Of a DNA stretch of 64,000 bases, positions 37,127-48,253 are shown one piece after another. Position numbers and translations under genes: made by a program. The DNA is from Hyphomicrobiales bacterium (GTDB lineage Bacteria; Pseudomonadota; Alphaproteobacteria; Rhizobiales; Rhizobiaceae), in assembly GCA_900466005.1 (NCBI GenBank), contig UEGQ01000014.1, forward strand, positions 38,219-102,218, given 5' to 3'. A model generated the notes under the pieces. The model ran no database searches. It saw only the letters and a program-made list of their open reading frames with translations, and was not told where the DNA came from. Each line of letters begins with the position of its first letter. Within the stretch, counting starts at the first letter, position 1.

Positions 37127-37810
37127 ATGCTCAATATCTCCGTTCCCAAGGACGCGGCCCACGTGGCACCGCCCGAACTTGTCATGCCGTTGTCGCGGCA
37201 GGCACGCTCCACCCAAAGCCGGATCATTTCGCCCGGTACGACGATCTACTTTGAGGGTTTCCGCCGTTCACCGGCATATCGCCTCGTCGACGGTTGCGTG
37301 GCGATATCGCAGGCATTACGCGACGGTCGCCGGCAGATCGTCGACATCCTGGGTCCGGGCCGTCTCTTCGGCCTCTCCCTCGGCGACAGCAATCCGTGCT
37401 CGGCAGAAAGCCTGACTTACAGCCACATCGAACAGCTGGACGAGAATCTGGAACCGGCCGAGGCCCAGCAGGAGATACACCTCATGCTCCGGCGGGCGCA
37501 GGCGCACGCGACCCTCCTGGGACGCAAGACGGCCATGGAAAAGGTCTCCTCCGCCGTTCTCGATCTTTCCTGCCAGTTCGCGCGCGCGTCGAGGTCGCCG
37601 AAGCGCCGTCGCGTGACCTTCACGCTGTATCTCACCCGCGCCGATCTCGCCGATTGGCTGGGACTGACGGTCGAGACCGTCAGTCGCTGCCTCAACCAGC
37701 TCAAACGCGGGGGGCTGATCGATTTCGATCATCCGGAAATCGTCACGATCCTGGATCGGGAGGCGCTGATGGAGGTCGCCGACGTCGGCAGCACGTGCCG
37801 CTCGATGTGA
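37127..37810 (+). CDS. Crp/Fnr-family transcriptional regulator
   Basis: A 227-residue regulator with an N-terminal cyclic-nucleotide-like beta-roll (residues about 25-110) and a C-terminal HTH, LTRADLADWLGLTVETVSRCLNQLKRGGLI, whose ExxSR recognition helix is typical of FNR/FixK proteins. The N-terminal cysteine cluster of oxygen-sensing FNR is absent, so it is closer to FixK-type or another sensor. It lies just upstream of an ABC importer operon. The target is not evident; I saw no TTGAT-N4-ATCAA site nearby. Confidence 0.85.
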   Translation: MLNISVPKDAAHVAPPELVMPLSRQARSTQSRIISPGTTIYFEGFRRSPAYRLVDGCVAISQALRDGRRQIVDILGPGRLFGLSLGDSNPCSAESLTYSHIEQLDENLEPAEAQQEIHLMLRRAQAHATLLGRKTAMEKVSSAVLDLSCQFARASRSPKRRRVTFTLYLTRADLADWLGLTVETVSRCLNQLKRGGLIDFDHPEIVTILDREALMEVADVGSTCRSM

Positions 37811-37910
37811 GCATAGCCGGCAGCGCCATCCGGCACGCGGGAAACGCCCGTTGGGGAACGGGATCAAGCCGGGTGCCGGTGACTACTTTCAAACACAGGG
37901 GACTATTCTG

Positions 37911-39017
37911 ATGAAGACATTGCTCAAATGCGCGATCGCCGGGCTGGCGATGATCCTTGCCGGGCCTGCGCTGGCAGAAATCAAGGTGACGGACGTCAAG
38001 GGTCGCGAGGTGACGCTCGCCGCACCCGCAAAACGCGTCGTTCTCAATTTCTACTACGAGGACTATCTCGCCGTCGTCGGCCCGGGAGCGATGGACAAGG
38101 TCGTCGCACTGTCGCTTTCCACCTGGAAGGACTGGCGCCCGAAACAGTTCGAGAAATATCTCGAAGCCATTCCGGCGATCGCCGACATCCCGGACGTGGG
38201 TGACGCCGAGAACGGCACCTTCTCTGCCGAAAAGGTCATCGCCGCCAAGCCCGACCTCGTCATCCTCGGCGCATGGACCTATGACGCAATGGGCGACACC
38301 GTGCGGCAGATCGAGCAGGCCGGTATTCCGGTTGTAACACTGGACTACAACGCCCAGACGCTTGAGAAACACATCCAGTCGACCCTCATTCTGGGCAAGG
38401 TCATGGGTTCGGAGGACAGGGCCGAAAAGCTTGTCGCCAACTACAAAGAAGCGATGGACGACATTGCGACACGGATCAAGGCCGCCGGTCCGTCGAACAA
38501 GAAGGTTTATGTGGAGCTGGCGCAGAAAGGTCCTTCGGAGGTCGGCAACAGCTATGGCAACGGCATGTGGGGCACGCTGGTCGATTCGCTCGGCGGTCTC
38601 AACATTGCCAAGGGACAGGTCGAGAACTGGGGACCGCTCAGCCCGGAATACGTGCTGGCCCAGAAGCCCGACGTCATCTTTCTTGCCGGTTCGGAATGGC
38701 TGAACAAGCCGCAGGCCGTCTCGGTCGGTTTCGGCGCCGATCCGGCCGTCGCGCGGGAGAGAATGAAGGCCTATCTCGGCCGCCCCGGCTGGTCGGAACT
38801 GCCGGCGGTCGCCTCCGGCAATGTGCACGCCATCTATCACGGCGGCACGCGGACGCTCTCCGACTACGTCTACGCCCAGTACATAGCAAAGCAGCTCTAT
38901 CCGGAGGCGTTCAAGGACGTACACCCGGCGAAAAACCTCGCGCACTATTATGAGACATGGCTGCCCATCAAGGCGGACGGCGTCTTCGTCCTTCCCTACC
39001 AGGCGCCGGGTCAATGA
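37911..39017 (+). CDS. Iron-siderophore/cobalamin-type ABC substrate-binding protein
   Basis: A 368-residue PF01497-type binding protein. The signal peptide (MKTLLKCAIAGLAMILAGPALA) is cleaved near residue 22. The two-lobed fold with a linking helix is visible in VTDVKGREVTLAAPAKRVV, VIAAKPDLVILGAWTYD and VLAQKPDVIFLAGSEW. ATG 37911 is the best start. It is followed by a FecCD permease with ATGA overlap. The substrate could be a ferric siderophore, haem or cobalamin; no TonB-dependent receptor is adjacent to decide. Confidence 0.85.
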   Translation: MKTLLKCAIAGLAMILAGPALAEIKVTDVKGREVTLAAPAKRVVLNFYYEDYLAVVGPGAMDKVVALSLSTWKDWRPKQFEKYLEAIPAIADIPDVGDAENGTFSAEKVIAAKPDLVILGAWTYDAMGDTVRQIEQAGIPVVTLDYNAQTLEKHIQSTLILGKVMGSEDRAEKLVANYKEAMDDIATRIKAAGPSNKKVYVELAQKGPSEVGNSYGNGMWGTLVDSLGGLNIAKGQVENWGPLSPEYVLAQKPDVIFLAGSEWLNKPQAVSVGFGADPAVARERMKAYLGRPGWSELPAVASGNVHAIYHGGTRTLSDYVYAQYIAKQLYPEAFKDVHPAKNLAHYYETWLPIKADGVFVLPYQAPGQ

Positions 39018-40075
39018 CCGCGGACGCACCAGCGATCGAGAGGTTGCGGGGCGGTTACCGCCGCGCAACCGTTCTGCGGCTCACAGCATTGGCGGGAGCA
39101 TTCGCGAGCCTCCTGACCTTCATGATCATCGATCTCGCGACCGGACCGTCGGGGATGCCGGTTTCGACCGTGTGGGCCACCTTGCTGGGCGGACCGCACG
39201 GTGGCGATGCGATGGCCGCCACCATTCTCTGGCAGCTGCGGATGCCGCAAACGCTGATGGGCGCTCTCGTCGGCGCCAGCCTCGGCACCTGCGGGCTGCA
39301 GATGCAGACCATTCTCTCCAACCCGCTTGCGAGCCCCTTCACGCTCGGTTTTTCGGCCGCGGCCGGTTTCGGGGCCGCGCTCGCGATCATGTTCGGCGGG
39401 CTCCTGCCGCTTCCGGATCTTCTCGTGGTCCCGGTTTCCGCCTTCCTGATGACGCTTGTCGCCTGCGCACTCGTCTATTCAATCGCATCGCTTCGCGGCG
39501 CGACACCGGAAATCCTGGTCCTGGCCGGCATCGCCGTGCTCTTCTTCTTTCAGTCGATGCAATCTCTCCTGCAATTCCTCGCCTCACCCGAGGTCCTGCA
39601 ACAGATCGTTTTCTGGCTTTTCGGCAGCCTGCTCAAGGCGACCTGGCTCAGCGTCGCGGTTCTCTCCGTGGTGCTCGCGCTCGTCTTGCCCTTCGTGCTG
39701 CGCGACTCGTGGAAGCTGACGGTCTTGCGGCTCGGCGACGCCAATGCCGTAAGCCTCGGGCTATCCGTGGAGAGCCTCCGCACGAAGACCTTCCTGCTCG
39801 TTGCCCTGATGACGGCAGCCGCGGTCTCCTTTGTCGGCACGATCGGCTTCATCGGCCTGATCGCCCCGCATGCAGCAAGAGCGGCCGTCGGCGAGGATCA
39901 CCGGTTCGCCCTGCCGATGGCTGCATTGGCCGGCGCGACGATGCTGGTCGCGGCCTCGGTCTTCGGCAAACTCATCTCACCCGGCGCGGTCATCCCGGTC
40001 GGCATCATTACGGCGGTTGCCGGAGTACCCGTGCTGTTCGCCGTTATCGCCCGGCGCGGTCGTGGAGGCGTCTGA
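39014..40075 (+). CDS. FecCD/BtuC-type ABC permease
   Basis: A 353-residue permease with about nine or ten membrane spans. ILWQLRMPQTLMGALVGASLGTCGLQMQTILSNPLASPFTLG is the hallmark of the FecCD family, and VGTIGFIGLIAPHAAR is the conserved cytoplasmic coupling region. The start overlaps the binding-protein stop (ATGA), and the stop overlaps the ATPase start (TGATG). A single permease gene implies a homodimer. Confidence 0.93.
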   Translation: MTADAPAIERLRGGYRRATVLRLTALAGAFASLLTFMIIDLATGPSGMPVSTVWATLLGGPHGGDAMAATILWQLRMPQTLMGALVGASLGTCGLQMQTILSNPLASPFTLGFSAAAGFGAALAIMFGGLLPLPDLLVVPVSAFLMTLVACALVYSIASLRGATPEILVLAGIAVLFFFQSMQSLLQFLASPEVLQQIVFWLFGSLLKATWLSVAVLSVVLALVLPFVLRDSWKLTVLRLGDANAVSLGLSVESLRTKTFLLVALMTAAAVSFVGTIGFIGLIAPHAARAAVGEDHRFALPMAALAGATMLVAASVFGKLISPGAVIPVGIITAVAGVPVLFAVIARRGRGGV

Positions 40076-40857
40076 TGCGGCAAGGACTCATACTGGACAA
40101 AGTAGCTGTCGAGCGTGATCGAACAACGATCGTCAGCCATTTCTCGGCCGCTCTCGTTCCCTCCCAGCTCGTCGCCGTCATCGGACCGAACGGTGCGGGC
40201 AAGTCCACACTCCTCGGAGCAATCGCCGGCGATATCCCTCACAAGGGCTCCATCCGCTGGAACGGACAGGCCGTCGACCGCGCCGCCGTCGGTTTCATGC
40301 CGCAATATTGCGCCGTGCGGGCGGAGTTGTCCGTCCTGCAGGTCCTGCTGCTCGGGCGTCACGAAAAGCTCGGCTGGCACGTACGTGAGGATGATCTCTC
40401 GGCTGCGGCCGAAATCCTCTGCTCCCTCGGCCTCGACCATCTGGCCGAACGCCCCATGACGACGCTCTCCGGTGGGCAACAGCAAATGGTGCTCCTCGCA
40501 CAGAGGCTCATACGCGAGCCGCGCCTGCTCATTCTGGACGAGGCGACCAGCGCACTCGATCTGCGCCACCAGATCGGCGTGCTGGACCTCCTCAAGGAGT
40601 ACGCCAGACGAACCGGCGCCCTCGTTCTGATCGCCATTCACGATCTCAACCTTGCGGCGCGCCATGCCGACAGCCTGATGCTGCTCCACAACGGTGCGCT
40701 CGTATCCCACGGAACCTCGTCGGAGGTCCTGACACTGCCGGCCATTCGTTCGATCTACCAGATCGAGGCGGAGGTGCTGCACTGCCGCTCCGGCTTGCCG
40801 GTCGTTGTTCCGCTCGGTGTCGCTGCCTTCGATTCCATGTCCGACGCCGCGCAGTAG
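40075..40857 (+). CDS. FepC/BtuD-type ABC ATP-binding protein
   Basis: A 260-residue ATPase starting at an ATG that overlaps the permease stop. Walker A GPNGAGKSTLL, signature LSGGQQQMVLLAQRL, Walker B LLILDEATSALD and H-loop AIHDLNLAARH are present. It completes the importer with the binding protein and permease. The longer frame on this strand upstream is a shadow of the permease gene. Confidence 0.94.
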   Translation: MRQGLILDKVAVERDRTTIVSHFSAALVPSQLVAVIGPNGAGKSTLLGAIAGDIPHKGSIRWNGQAVDRAAVGFMPQYCAVRAELSVLQVLLLGRHEKLGWHVREDDLSAAAEILCSLGLDHLAERPMTTLSGGQQQMVLLAQRLIREPRLLILDEATSALDLRHQIGVLDLLKEYARRTGALVLIAIHDLNLAARHADSLMLLHNGALVSHGTSSEVLTLPAIRSIYQIEAEVLHCRSGLPVVVPLGVAAFDSMSDAAQ

Positions 40858-40858
40858 C

Positions 40859-40872
40859 GCGGGTTTGCCCGC
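40859..40872. terminator. Short hairpin between convergent ABC ATPase and lpd genes
   Basis: GCGGG (40859-40863) and CCCGC (40868-40872) with a four-base loop in the 34-base gap between two convergent operons. It may act as a shared terminator; the stem is short, so confidence is low. Confidence 0.4.
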
Positions 40873-40891
40873 CGGCGCCCTTGTCGGCAGA

Positions 40892-42292
40892 TCAGATGTG
40901 CAAGGCGTGGCCGAGTGCTTTGAGGGCTGCTTCCTGCAGGGCTTCGCCGCGGGTCGGGTGAGCGTGGACTGTGGCGGCAATGTCCTCGACCCTGGCGCCC
41001 ATTTCGATCGCCAGCGCAAAGGCGCTCGCCATCTCCGAGACGCCTGCGCCGACCGCCTGCAGTCCGAGCACGACATTGTTGTCCGCTCGTGCCACCACCC
41101 GCACGAAACCGTCTTCGGCGAGCATGGTCATCGCCCGGCCGTTGGCGCTGAACGGAAACTGTCCCACCCGCACCTCGAGACCGTTGCGGCGCGCCTCGTC
41201 GGGCGACAAACCCGCGCTGACAATCTCCGGATCAATGAAGCATACGGCCGGAATGCAGCGCTTGTCCCATCCGCGCTTCAATCCGGAAGCGATCTCGGCG
41301 ACCATCTCACCCTGGGCCATCGCCCGATGGGCGAGCATCGGTTCCCCCGTCACGTCGCCGATTGCGAAGACACCGCGCATCGATGTTCGGCACTGATCGT
41401 CGACGCGCAGGAAGGGACCCGAACGGTCGAGGTCGAGCCCTTCGAGGCCTGCCATGTCCGTATTCGGTTTGCGCCCGACGGTGACGAGTATCTTGTCGGC
41501 CTGCAGCTTATGTTCCCTGCCATCACCGGTCTCGACCAGGAGCGCGTCGCCGCCGCTTGCGAGACCTTTCGCCTTTGCGCCTGTCAGGACGCGGACGCCC
41601 GATTGCTGCAGGCGCTTCTGGACAGGACGGACGAGTTCTCCATCATATTGTGGAAGCACCTGGTCTGTTGCCTCGACGACCGTCACCTCGCTTCCGAGTT
41701 TTGCGAAGGCCGTTCCGAGCTCGAGCCCGATATAGCCGCCGCCGACCACTGCCAGCCTCTTCGGAAGCGTCGTGAGCGAGAGCGCCTCCGTCGAGGAGAT
41801 GACTGGTCCGCCGAACGGCAGAAAGGGGAGCTCAACCGGCTTGGAACCGGTTGCGATGACGACCATCTCGGCGCGGATCACCTGCATCCCGGTTTCAGTC
41901 TGTACCTCCACGGTCTTGCCGTCCCGGAAGGCAGCGCGCCCCTGGACGATCTTCACCCGTGCCTTGCGCAGGAGACCGGAAACACCGCTGTTCAAACGGC
42001 CGACGATCCCGTCCTTCCAGGCGATTGTCGCGGCGAGATCGAGGCTCGGTGGCGCCTGCAACGAAATGCCGAGCGGACTCCGGCCCTCCGCCATTTGGCG
42101 GATCTTCTCGTATTCCTCCGCCGCATGGATCAGCGCCTTGGAGGGAATGCAGCCAACATTGAGACAGGTGCCCCCCGGCTTTCCCGCCTCGACGATCACC
42201 GTATCGACGCCGAGTTGGCCGGCCCGGATTGCACAGACGTAACCGCCGGGACCAGCGCCGATGACAAGGAGCTTGCAGGAAATTTCCTTCAT
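40892..42292 (-). CDS. lpd: Dihydrolipoyl dehydrogenase (E3) of the branched-chain complex
   Basis: A 466-residue flavoprotein reoxidising dihydrolipoyl groups. FAD site LLVIGAGPGGYVCA at the N-terminus, redox disulfide GGTCLNVGCIPSKAL, NAD site VVGGGYIGLELGTAF, and the C-terminal HAHPTRGEALQEA with the catalytic His-Glu pair. The ATG at 42292 overlaps the stop of bkdB. A longer frame extends into bkdB but lacks family sequence. Last gene of bkdA1-A2-B-lpd. Confidence 0.95.
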   Translation of the reverse strand: MKEISCKLLVIGAGPGGYVCAIRAGQLGVDTVIVEAGKPGGTCLNVGCIPSKALIHAAEEYEKIRQMAEGRSPLGISLQAPPSLDLAATIAWKDGIVGRLNSGVSGLLRKARVKIVQGRAAFRDGKTVEVQTETGMQVIRAEMVVIATGSKPVELPFLPFGGPVISSTEALSLTTLPKRLAVVGGGYIGLELGTAFAKLGSEVTVVEATDQVLPQYDGELVRPVQKRLQQSGVRVLTGAKAKGLASGGDALLVETGDGREHKLQADKILVTVGRKPNTDMAGLEGLDLDRSGPFLRVDDQCRTSMRGVFAIGDVTGEPMLAHRAMAQGEMVAEIASGLKRGWDKRCIPAVCFIDPEIVSAGLSPDEARRNGLEVRVGQFPFSANGRAMTMLAEDGFVRVVARADNNVVLGLQAVGAGVSEMASAFALAIEMGARVEDIAATVHAHPTRGEALQEAALKALGHALHI

Positions 42293-43578
42293 GACTGTGA
42301 GTCCTCGATGAAGATGAGGGCAGGCGTTTCGAGCAGCGTCTTGATCCGCTGCACAAAGGTTGCGGCGTCCCAGCCGTCGATGATCCGGTGGTCGAAGCTC
42401 GACGAGAGGTTCATCATCTTGCGCGGCACGAACTGGTTGCCGTCCCAGACTGGCCGCACCACCATCTTGTTGACGCCGATAATCGCGACCTCCGGATGAT
42501 TGATGATCGGCGTCGTGGCGATGCCGCCGAGCGCTCCGAGGGATGTGATCGTAATCGTCGAGCCGGTCAGCTCTTCGCGAAGCGCCGTGCCCGAACGGGC
42601 CGCCTCGGCGAGCCGGGTGAGTTCGGCGGCACAATCCCAGATGCTGCGAGCCTCAGCGTGACGAACAACTGGGACCGTAAGCCCCGTCGGCGTTTGCGTA
42701 GCGACCCCGATATGTACCGCGCCGAACCGGGAGATGACGCCGGCATTGTCGTCGAAGGTCGCGTTGACCTCCGGCTGGCGGGCGATCGCCTTCACCATGG
42801 CGCGCATCAGGAACGGCAGGATCGTAAGCTTCGGATGATCCGGCTTGCGATCCCTGTTCATCGTCGTGCGCAGTTCCTCGAGGTCGGTCATGTCGACCTC
42901 CTCGACGTAACTGATGTGCGGGATTCGCGAGGCCGAAAGCGTCATCCGTTCGGCGATCCGCCGACGCATGCCCGTAAGCTTCACCTCCGCGACATGGGTG
43001 TTGCGGACGGGGCCGTGCGACGCTGCCGGTTGCGGTGCGCCGGAAGCGAGAAACAGCTCGATATCCTCGTGCGTGATTCGACCTGCCGGGCCTGTGCCGA
43101 TGACCTGACGCAGGTCTACGCCACTCTCCCGCGCCCGCAACCGTACCGCAGGAGAGGCGAGTGGCCTCTGCGGTTCTGGCAGCGGAGACGGACGCGACGC
43201 GGGAGCAGTACGGGAGGTGCTTGGCGCTCCCCTCGTCTCGACCGCTGGCGAAACCGCGGCGGTTGGTGTTGCGCCTGCATTCTCGGCAGCAGGAGAATCG
43301 CCCTCATCCTCTCCTGCGGAGGACCCGTCATCGTAACCGGGCACTTCAATTCTGAGCAGCGGCGCCTTGACCGCAACCGTGTCGCCGATCTCGGCGCCGA
43401 CCCAGGTCACCACACCGGCGACCGGTGACGGGATCTCGACGGTCGCCTTGTCGGTCATAACAGCCGCGAGCACCATGTCCTCGCGCACCGGATCGCCGGG
43501 CTTCACATGCCATTCGACCAACTCCGCCTCGGCGACGCCTTCGCCGACATCCGGCATCTTGATGGTGAATTCACCCAT
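42289..43578 (-). CDS. bkdB: Branched-chain 2-oxo acid dehydrogenase E2 (dihydrolipoyl acyltransferase)
   Basis: A 429-residue E2 core. One lipoyl domain (residues 1-77) with the lipoylated Lys44 in AAVMTDKATVE; a Pro/Ala-rich linker; an E3-binding domain (about 132-167, ASPAVRLRARESGVDLRQV); and the catalytic domain ending in SFDHRIIDGWDAATFV with the active-site His and Asp. Transfers isobutyryl-, isovaleryl- or methylbutyryl groups to CoA. Four bases separate it from E1 beta. Confidence 0.94.
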   Translation of the reverse strand: MGEFTIKMPDVGEGVAEAELVEWHVKPGDPVREDMVLAAVMTDKATVEIPSPVAGVVTWVGAEIGDTVAVKAPLLRIEVPGYDDGSSAGEDEGDSPAAENAGATPTAAVSPAVETRGAPSTSRTAPASRPSPLPEPQRPLASPAVRLRARESGVDLRQVIGTGPAGRITHEDIELFLASGAPQPAASHGPVRNTHVAEVKLTGMRRRIAERMTLSASRIPHISYVEEVDMTDLEELRTTMNRDRKPDHPKLTILPFLMRAMVKAIARQPEVNATFDDNAGVISRFGAVHIGVATQTPTGLTVPVVRHAEARSIWDCAAELTRLAEAARSGTALREELTGSTITITSLGALGGIATTPIINHPEVAIIGVNKMVVRPVWDGNQFVPRKMMNLSSSFDHRIIDGWDAATFVQRIKTLLETPALIFIEDSQS

Positions 43579-43581
43579 GGA

Positions 43582-44595
43582 TCAGCCCTCCATCACTTCG
43601 ACGAGCGCGCGCCCGACGCGGGCGGGACCAGGGAAGTAATCCCATTCCTGCGCATGCGGATAGGGCGTATCCCAGCCGGCGACACGGACCACCGGCGCTT
43701 CGAGGTGGTAAAAACAGTGCTCCTGCACCAGCGCCACGACTTCGGCGCCGAAGCCAGAGGTCAGCGTCGCCTCGTGAACCATGACGCAGCGGCCGGTCTT
43801 TTTCACCGACTGCACGATGGTATCGAGGTCGAGCGGGAGGAGGCTGCGCAAGTCGATGACTTCGGCATCGACGCCCGCCTCTTCCGCCGCTGCAAGGGCG
43901 ACATGCACCATCGTACCGTAGGCAAGAACCGTGACCGCCGAACCCGGTCTGCGCACCTCCGCCTTGCCGATCGGGATGGCGTAGTGCCCCTCGGGCACTT
44001 CGCCGAGCTCGTGTTTGGACCAGGGCGTCACCGGTCGCTCGTGATGGCCGTCGAAGGGGCCGTTGTAGAGCCGCTTCGGCTCCAGAAAGATCACCGGATC
44101 CGGGTCTTCGATGGCCGCGATCAGCAAACCCTTGGCGTCGAACGGATTGGACGGCACCACCACTTTCAGTCCGCAGACATGGGTGAAGAGCGCCTCGGGG
44201 CTCTGGCTGTGAGTCTGACCGCCGAAGATACCGCCACCCGTCGGCATCCGCACCACGATCGGGCAGGTGAAGTCGCCGTTCGATCGATACCGAATACGGG
44301 CGGCCTCCTGCGTAATCTGGTCGTAGGCCGGATACATGTAATCGGCGAACTGGATTTCGACACACGGCTTCAACCCGTAAGCCGCCATGCCGATAGCGGT
44401 GCCGAGAATGCCCGATTCGCTGATCGGTGTATCGAAGCAGCGGGTCTTGCCGTATTTCGCCTGCAGTCCCTGGGTGCAACGGAAGACGCCGCCGAAATAG
44501 CCGACATCCTCGCCGAAGACAACAACGTCGTCATCGCGCCCCATCGAGACGTCCATGGCGCTGCGAACGGCTTCGATCATGGTCATTCTGGGCAT
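43582..44595 (-). CDS. bkdA2: Branched-chain 2-oxo acid dehydrogenase E1 beta subunit
   Basis: A 337-residue TPP-enzyme beta subunit. MTMIEAVRSAMDVSMGRDDDVVVFGEDVGYFGGVFR at the N-terminus carries the Glu that activates TPP; GGGIFGGQTHSQSPEALFTH and VIDLRSLLPLDLDTI are conserved. The ATG at 44595 starts right after the E1 alpha stop; the longer frame upstream is not family-like. Works as an alpha2-beta2 tetramer with BkdA1. Confidence 0.95.
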   Translation of the reverse strand: MPRMTMIEAVRSAMDVSMGRDDDVVVFGEDVGYFGGVFRCTQGLQAKYGKTRCFDTPISESGILGTAIGMAAYGLKPCVEIQFADYMYPAYDQITQEAARIRYRSNGDFTCPIVVRMPTGGGIFGGQTHSQSPEALFTHVCGLKVVVPSNPFDAKGLLIAAIEDPDPVIFLEPKRLYNGPFDGHHERPVTPWSKHELGEVPEGHYAIPIGKAEVRRPGSAVTVLAYGTMVHVALAAAEEAGVDAEVIDLRSLLPLDLDTIVQSVKKTGRCVMVHEATLTSGFGAEVVALVQEHCFYHLEAPVVRVAGWDTPYPHAQEWDYFPGPARVGRALVEVMEG

Positions 44596-44596
44596 C

Positions 44597-45892
<1,296 letters not shown>

Positions 45893-47020
45893 TTATAGAC
45901 CGCGCGCAATCACGATGCGCTGCACATCGCTCGTTCCCTCATAGATCTGGCAGATCCGGACATCGCGGTAGATGCGTTCGACCGGATATTCGGACATGTA
46001 GCCGTAACCGCCATGGATCTGGATCGCGTCGGAGCAAACCTTTTCCGCCATTTCCGAGGCGAATAGTTTTGCCATCGAGGCCTCTGTGAGGCACGGCTCG
46101 CCCCGCTCCTTCAGGAGGGCAGCGTGCAGGGTCAGCTGGCGCGCCGCCGCAATCTTCGTCGCCATGTCGGCAAGCCGGAAGGAAACGGCCTGATGCTCGA
46201 CGATCGGCTGCCCGAATGCAGTCCTTTCCCGCGCATAGTCCCGCGCCGCCTCGAAGGCCGCACGCGCCATGCCGATCGACTGGGCAGCGATCCCGATGCG
46301 CCCGCCTTCGAGATTGGCCAGCGCGATCCGGTATCCTTCCCCCTCTTCCCCGAGCCGGAACTCCACCGGCACCCGCATATCGTTGAAGGCGATCTGACAG
46401 GTATCGGAGGAATGAAGTCCGAGCTTGTTCTCGACACGGACTACTTCATAGCCAGGCGTGTCGGTCGGGACGATGAAGGCAGAAATTCCCTTCTTTCCGA
46501 GTTCCGGATCTGTCACCGCGAAGACGATGACGACCTGCCCGTTCTTGCCCGAGGTGATGAACTGTTTTGCACCGTTCAGCACGTAATAGTCGCCGTCGCG
46601 GCGGGCACGGGTGCGAAGATTCGAAGCGTCCGAGCCAGCCTGCGGCTCGGTGAGTGCGAAACCGCCGATCCATTCGCCGGAAGCGAGTTTCGGCAGGAAG
46701 CGTTCCTTCTGTGCTTCGGTGCCGAATTTGAGAATGGGCACGCAGCCTACGGAACTGTGCACGCTCATGATTGTGGAACATGGTCCGTCGCCGGCCGCAA
46801 TTTCCTCGAGCGCTGCGGCATAGGCCACGACACCGGTATCCGATCCGCCGTAGGTCTCCGGCACCAGCATGCCGAGGAAACCGAGTTCGCCCATTTCCTT
46901 CAGCTCCTGCTTCGGGAAGGCATGGTCGACATCGCGCTGGGCGGCGCCCGGCGCCAGCCTTTCGCGGGCGAAGTCGCGCGCCATGTCGCGGATCTGTTGC
47001 TGTTCCTCGGTCAGTATCAT
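45893..47020 (-). CDS. Acyl-CoA dehydrogenase, short/branched-chain type
   Basis: A 375-residue FAD enzyme oxidising short or branched acyl-CoAs. [20 protein letters not shown] and [13 protein letters not shown] form the FAD/substrate region, and the C-terminal [36 protein letters not shown] is diagnostic. Start ATG at 47020 chosen because [18 protein letters not shown] begins the family domain. Its position in front of the bkd genes points to isobutyryl-, 2-methylbutyryl- or isovaleryl-CoA as substrate; which one cannot be told by eye. Confidence 0.92.
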   Translation of the reverse strand: MILTEEQQQIRDMARDFARERLAPGAAQRDVDHAFPKQELKEMGELGFLGMLVPETYGGSDTGVVAYAAALEEIAAGDGPCSTIMSVHSSVGCVPILKFGTEAQKERFLPKLASGEWIGGFALTEPQAGSDASNLRTRARRDGDYYVLNGAKQFITSGKNGQVVIVFAVTDPELGKKGISAFIVPTDTPGYEVVRVENKLGLHSSDTCQIAFNDMRVPVEFRLGEEGEGYRIALANLEGGRIGIAAQSIGMARAAFEAARDYARERTAFGQPIVEHQAVSFRLADMATKIAAARQLTLHAALLKERGEPCLTEASMAKLFASEMAEKVCSDAIQIHGGYGYMSEYPVERIYRDVRICQIYEGTSDVQRIVIARGL

Positions 47021-47040
47021 TCCGGCTCCTCCCAGCCCCC

Positions 47041-48243
47041 TCAGTGTCGCTGCACGGCGATCGCGGTCGCTTCGCCGCCGCCGGTGCAGACAGCGGCCAT
47101 GCCGCGCCACAGGTCATAGCGCTCCAGCGCGGCGAGCAGGGTCACGATAATACGTGCTCCCGACGCACCGATCGGATGCCCGAGTGCACAGGCTCCGCCA
47201 TGAATGTTCACCTTCTCATGGGGCAGGCCGAGTTCACGCATCGCCGCCATGGGAACCACCGCGAAAGCCTCGTTGATCTCGAAGAGGTCGACATCCTTGA
47301 GATTCCAGCCGGTGCGTGCGGCCAGTTTACGCAGGGCGTCGACCGGCGCCGTTGGAAAGAGATGCGGTGCCTGGGAATGAGTAGCATGGCCGACGATCGT
47401 CGCGAGCGGCACCCGCCCCTCCCGCTCGGCCTGTGACCGGCGCATCAAGACGAGCGCCGCGGCACCGTCCGAAATCGAGCTGGAATTCGCCGCCGTGACC
47501 GTCCCTCCTTCGCGGAAGGCGGGACGCAACGTCGGTATTTTGTCGAGCCTGGCTTTTCCCGGCTGCTCGTCGATGCTCACAGTAACATTGGCCTTGCCGC
47601 TGCCGATCGTCGTCGGCGTGATCTCTGCCTCGAAATCCCCGCCAGCGATCGCCTTTTGCGCTCGCGTCAGCGATGCAACGGCATAGGCGTCCTGCGCCTC
47701 GCGGGTAAATCCGTAGGCCTCCGCGCAGTCTTCCGCGAACGTGCCCATCAGCCGGCCCTTGTCATAGGCATCCTCAAGACCATCGAGGAACATGTGATCG
47801 ATGACACGGCCATGCCCCAGTCGATAGCCACTGCGCGCACGACCGAGCAGATACGGCGCATTGGTCATGCTTTCCATGCCGCCGGCGACCGTCACTGTAG
47901 CGCTGCCGGCGAGCAATAGGTCATGGGCCAGCATTGTGGCCTTCATGCCGGAGCCGCACATCTTGTTGACGGTCGTTGCTCCCGTCGAGACGGGAAGCCC
48001 CGCCCCGATCGACGCCTGACGGGCCGGCGCCTGCCCCAGACCGGCGGCGAGAACGCAGCCGAATACCACTTCATCTATTTCACCGGCACCGACACCGGAT
48101 CGGGCAAGCGCCGCGCGGATCGCGGCTGCGCCGAGATCCGGAGCCGTCGCGTGCGACAGCACACCCTGAAAGCCGCCCATGGCCGTGCGTGCCGCACCGA
48201 CGATGACAACCGGGTCCTGAGGCATTCCCTGCATCTCCTGCAT
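47041..48243 (-). CDS. Acetyl-CoA acyltransferase/acetyltransferase (thiolase)
   Basis: A 400-residue thiolase. The nucleophilic cysteine is in [52 protein letters not shown] and [12 protein letters not shown] hold the other conserved His and Cys. It would cleave 2-methylacetoacetyl-CoA in isoleucine breakdown or another 3-oxoacyl-CoA. The ATG at 48243 has AAGGAG six bases upstream. It lies 10 bases after the SDR gene. Confidence 0.93.
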   Translation of the reverse strand: MQEMQGMPQDPVVIVGAARTAMGGFQGVLSHATAPDLGAAAIRAALARSGVGAGEIDEVVFGCVLAAGLGQAPARQASIGAGLPVSTGATTVNKMCGSGMKATMLAHDLLLAGSATVTVAGGMESMTNAPYLLGRARSGYRLGHGRVIDHMFLDGLEDAYDKGRLMGTFAEDCAEAYGFTREAQDAYAVASLTRAQKAIAGGDFEAEITPTTIGSGKANVTVSIDEQPGKARLDKIPTLRPAFREGGTVTAANSSSISDGAAALVLMRRSQAEREGRVPLATIVGHATHSQAPHLFPTAPVDALRKLAARTGWNLKDVDLFEINEAFAVVPMAAMRELGLPHEKVNIHGGACALGHPIGASGARIIVTLLAALERYDLWRGMAAVCTGGGEATAIAVQRH

Positions 48244-48253
48244 CACTGCTCCT

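Noticed and set aside
37811..37910. Possible cobalamin riboswitch upstream of the iron/cobalamin-type importer
   Set aside because: The leader has GC-rich runs such as GGGGAACGGGATC but lacks the conserved GCCACTG-type box and the full core arrangement, and the space is too short for a complete B12 element.
38950..40074. Plus-strand frame overlapping the FecCD permease, in frame with the ATPase
   Set aside because: Arg-rich shadow of the permease frame; the ATPase starts at 40075 with a TGATG overlap.
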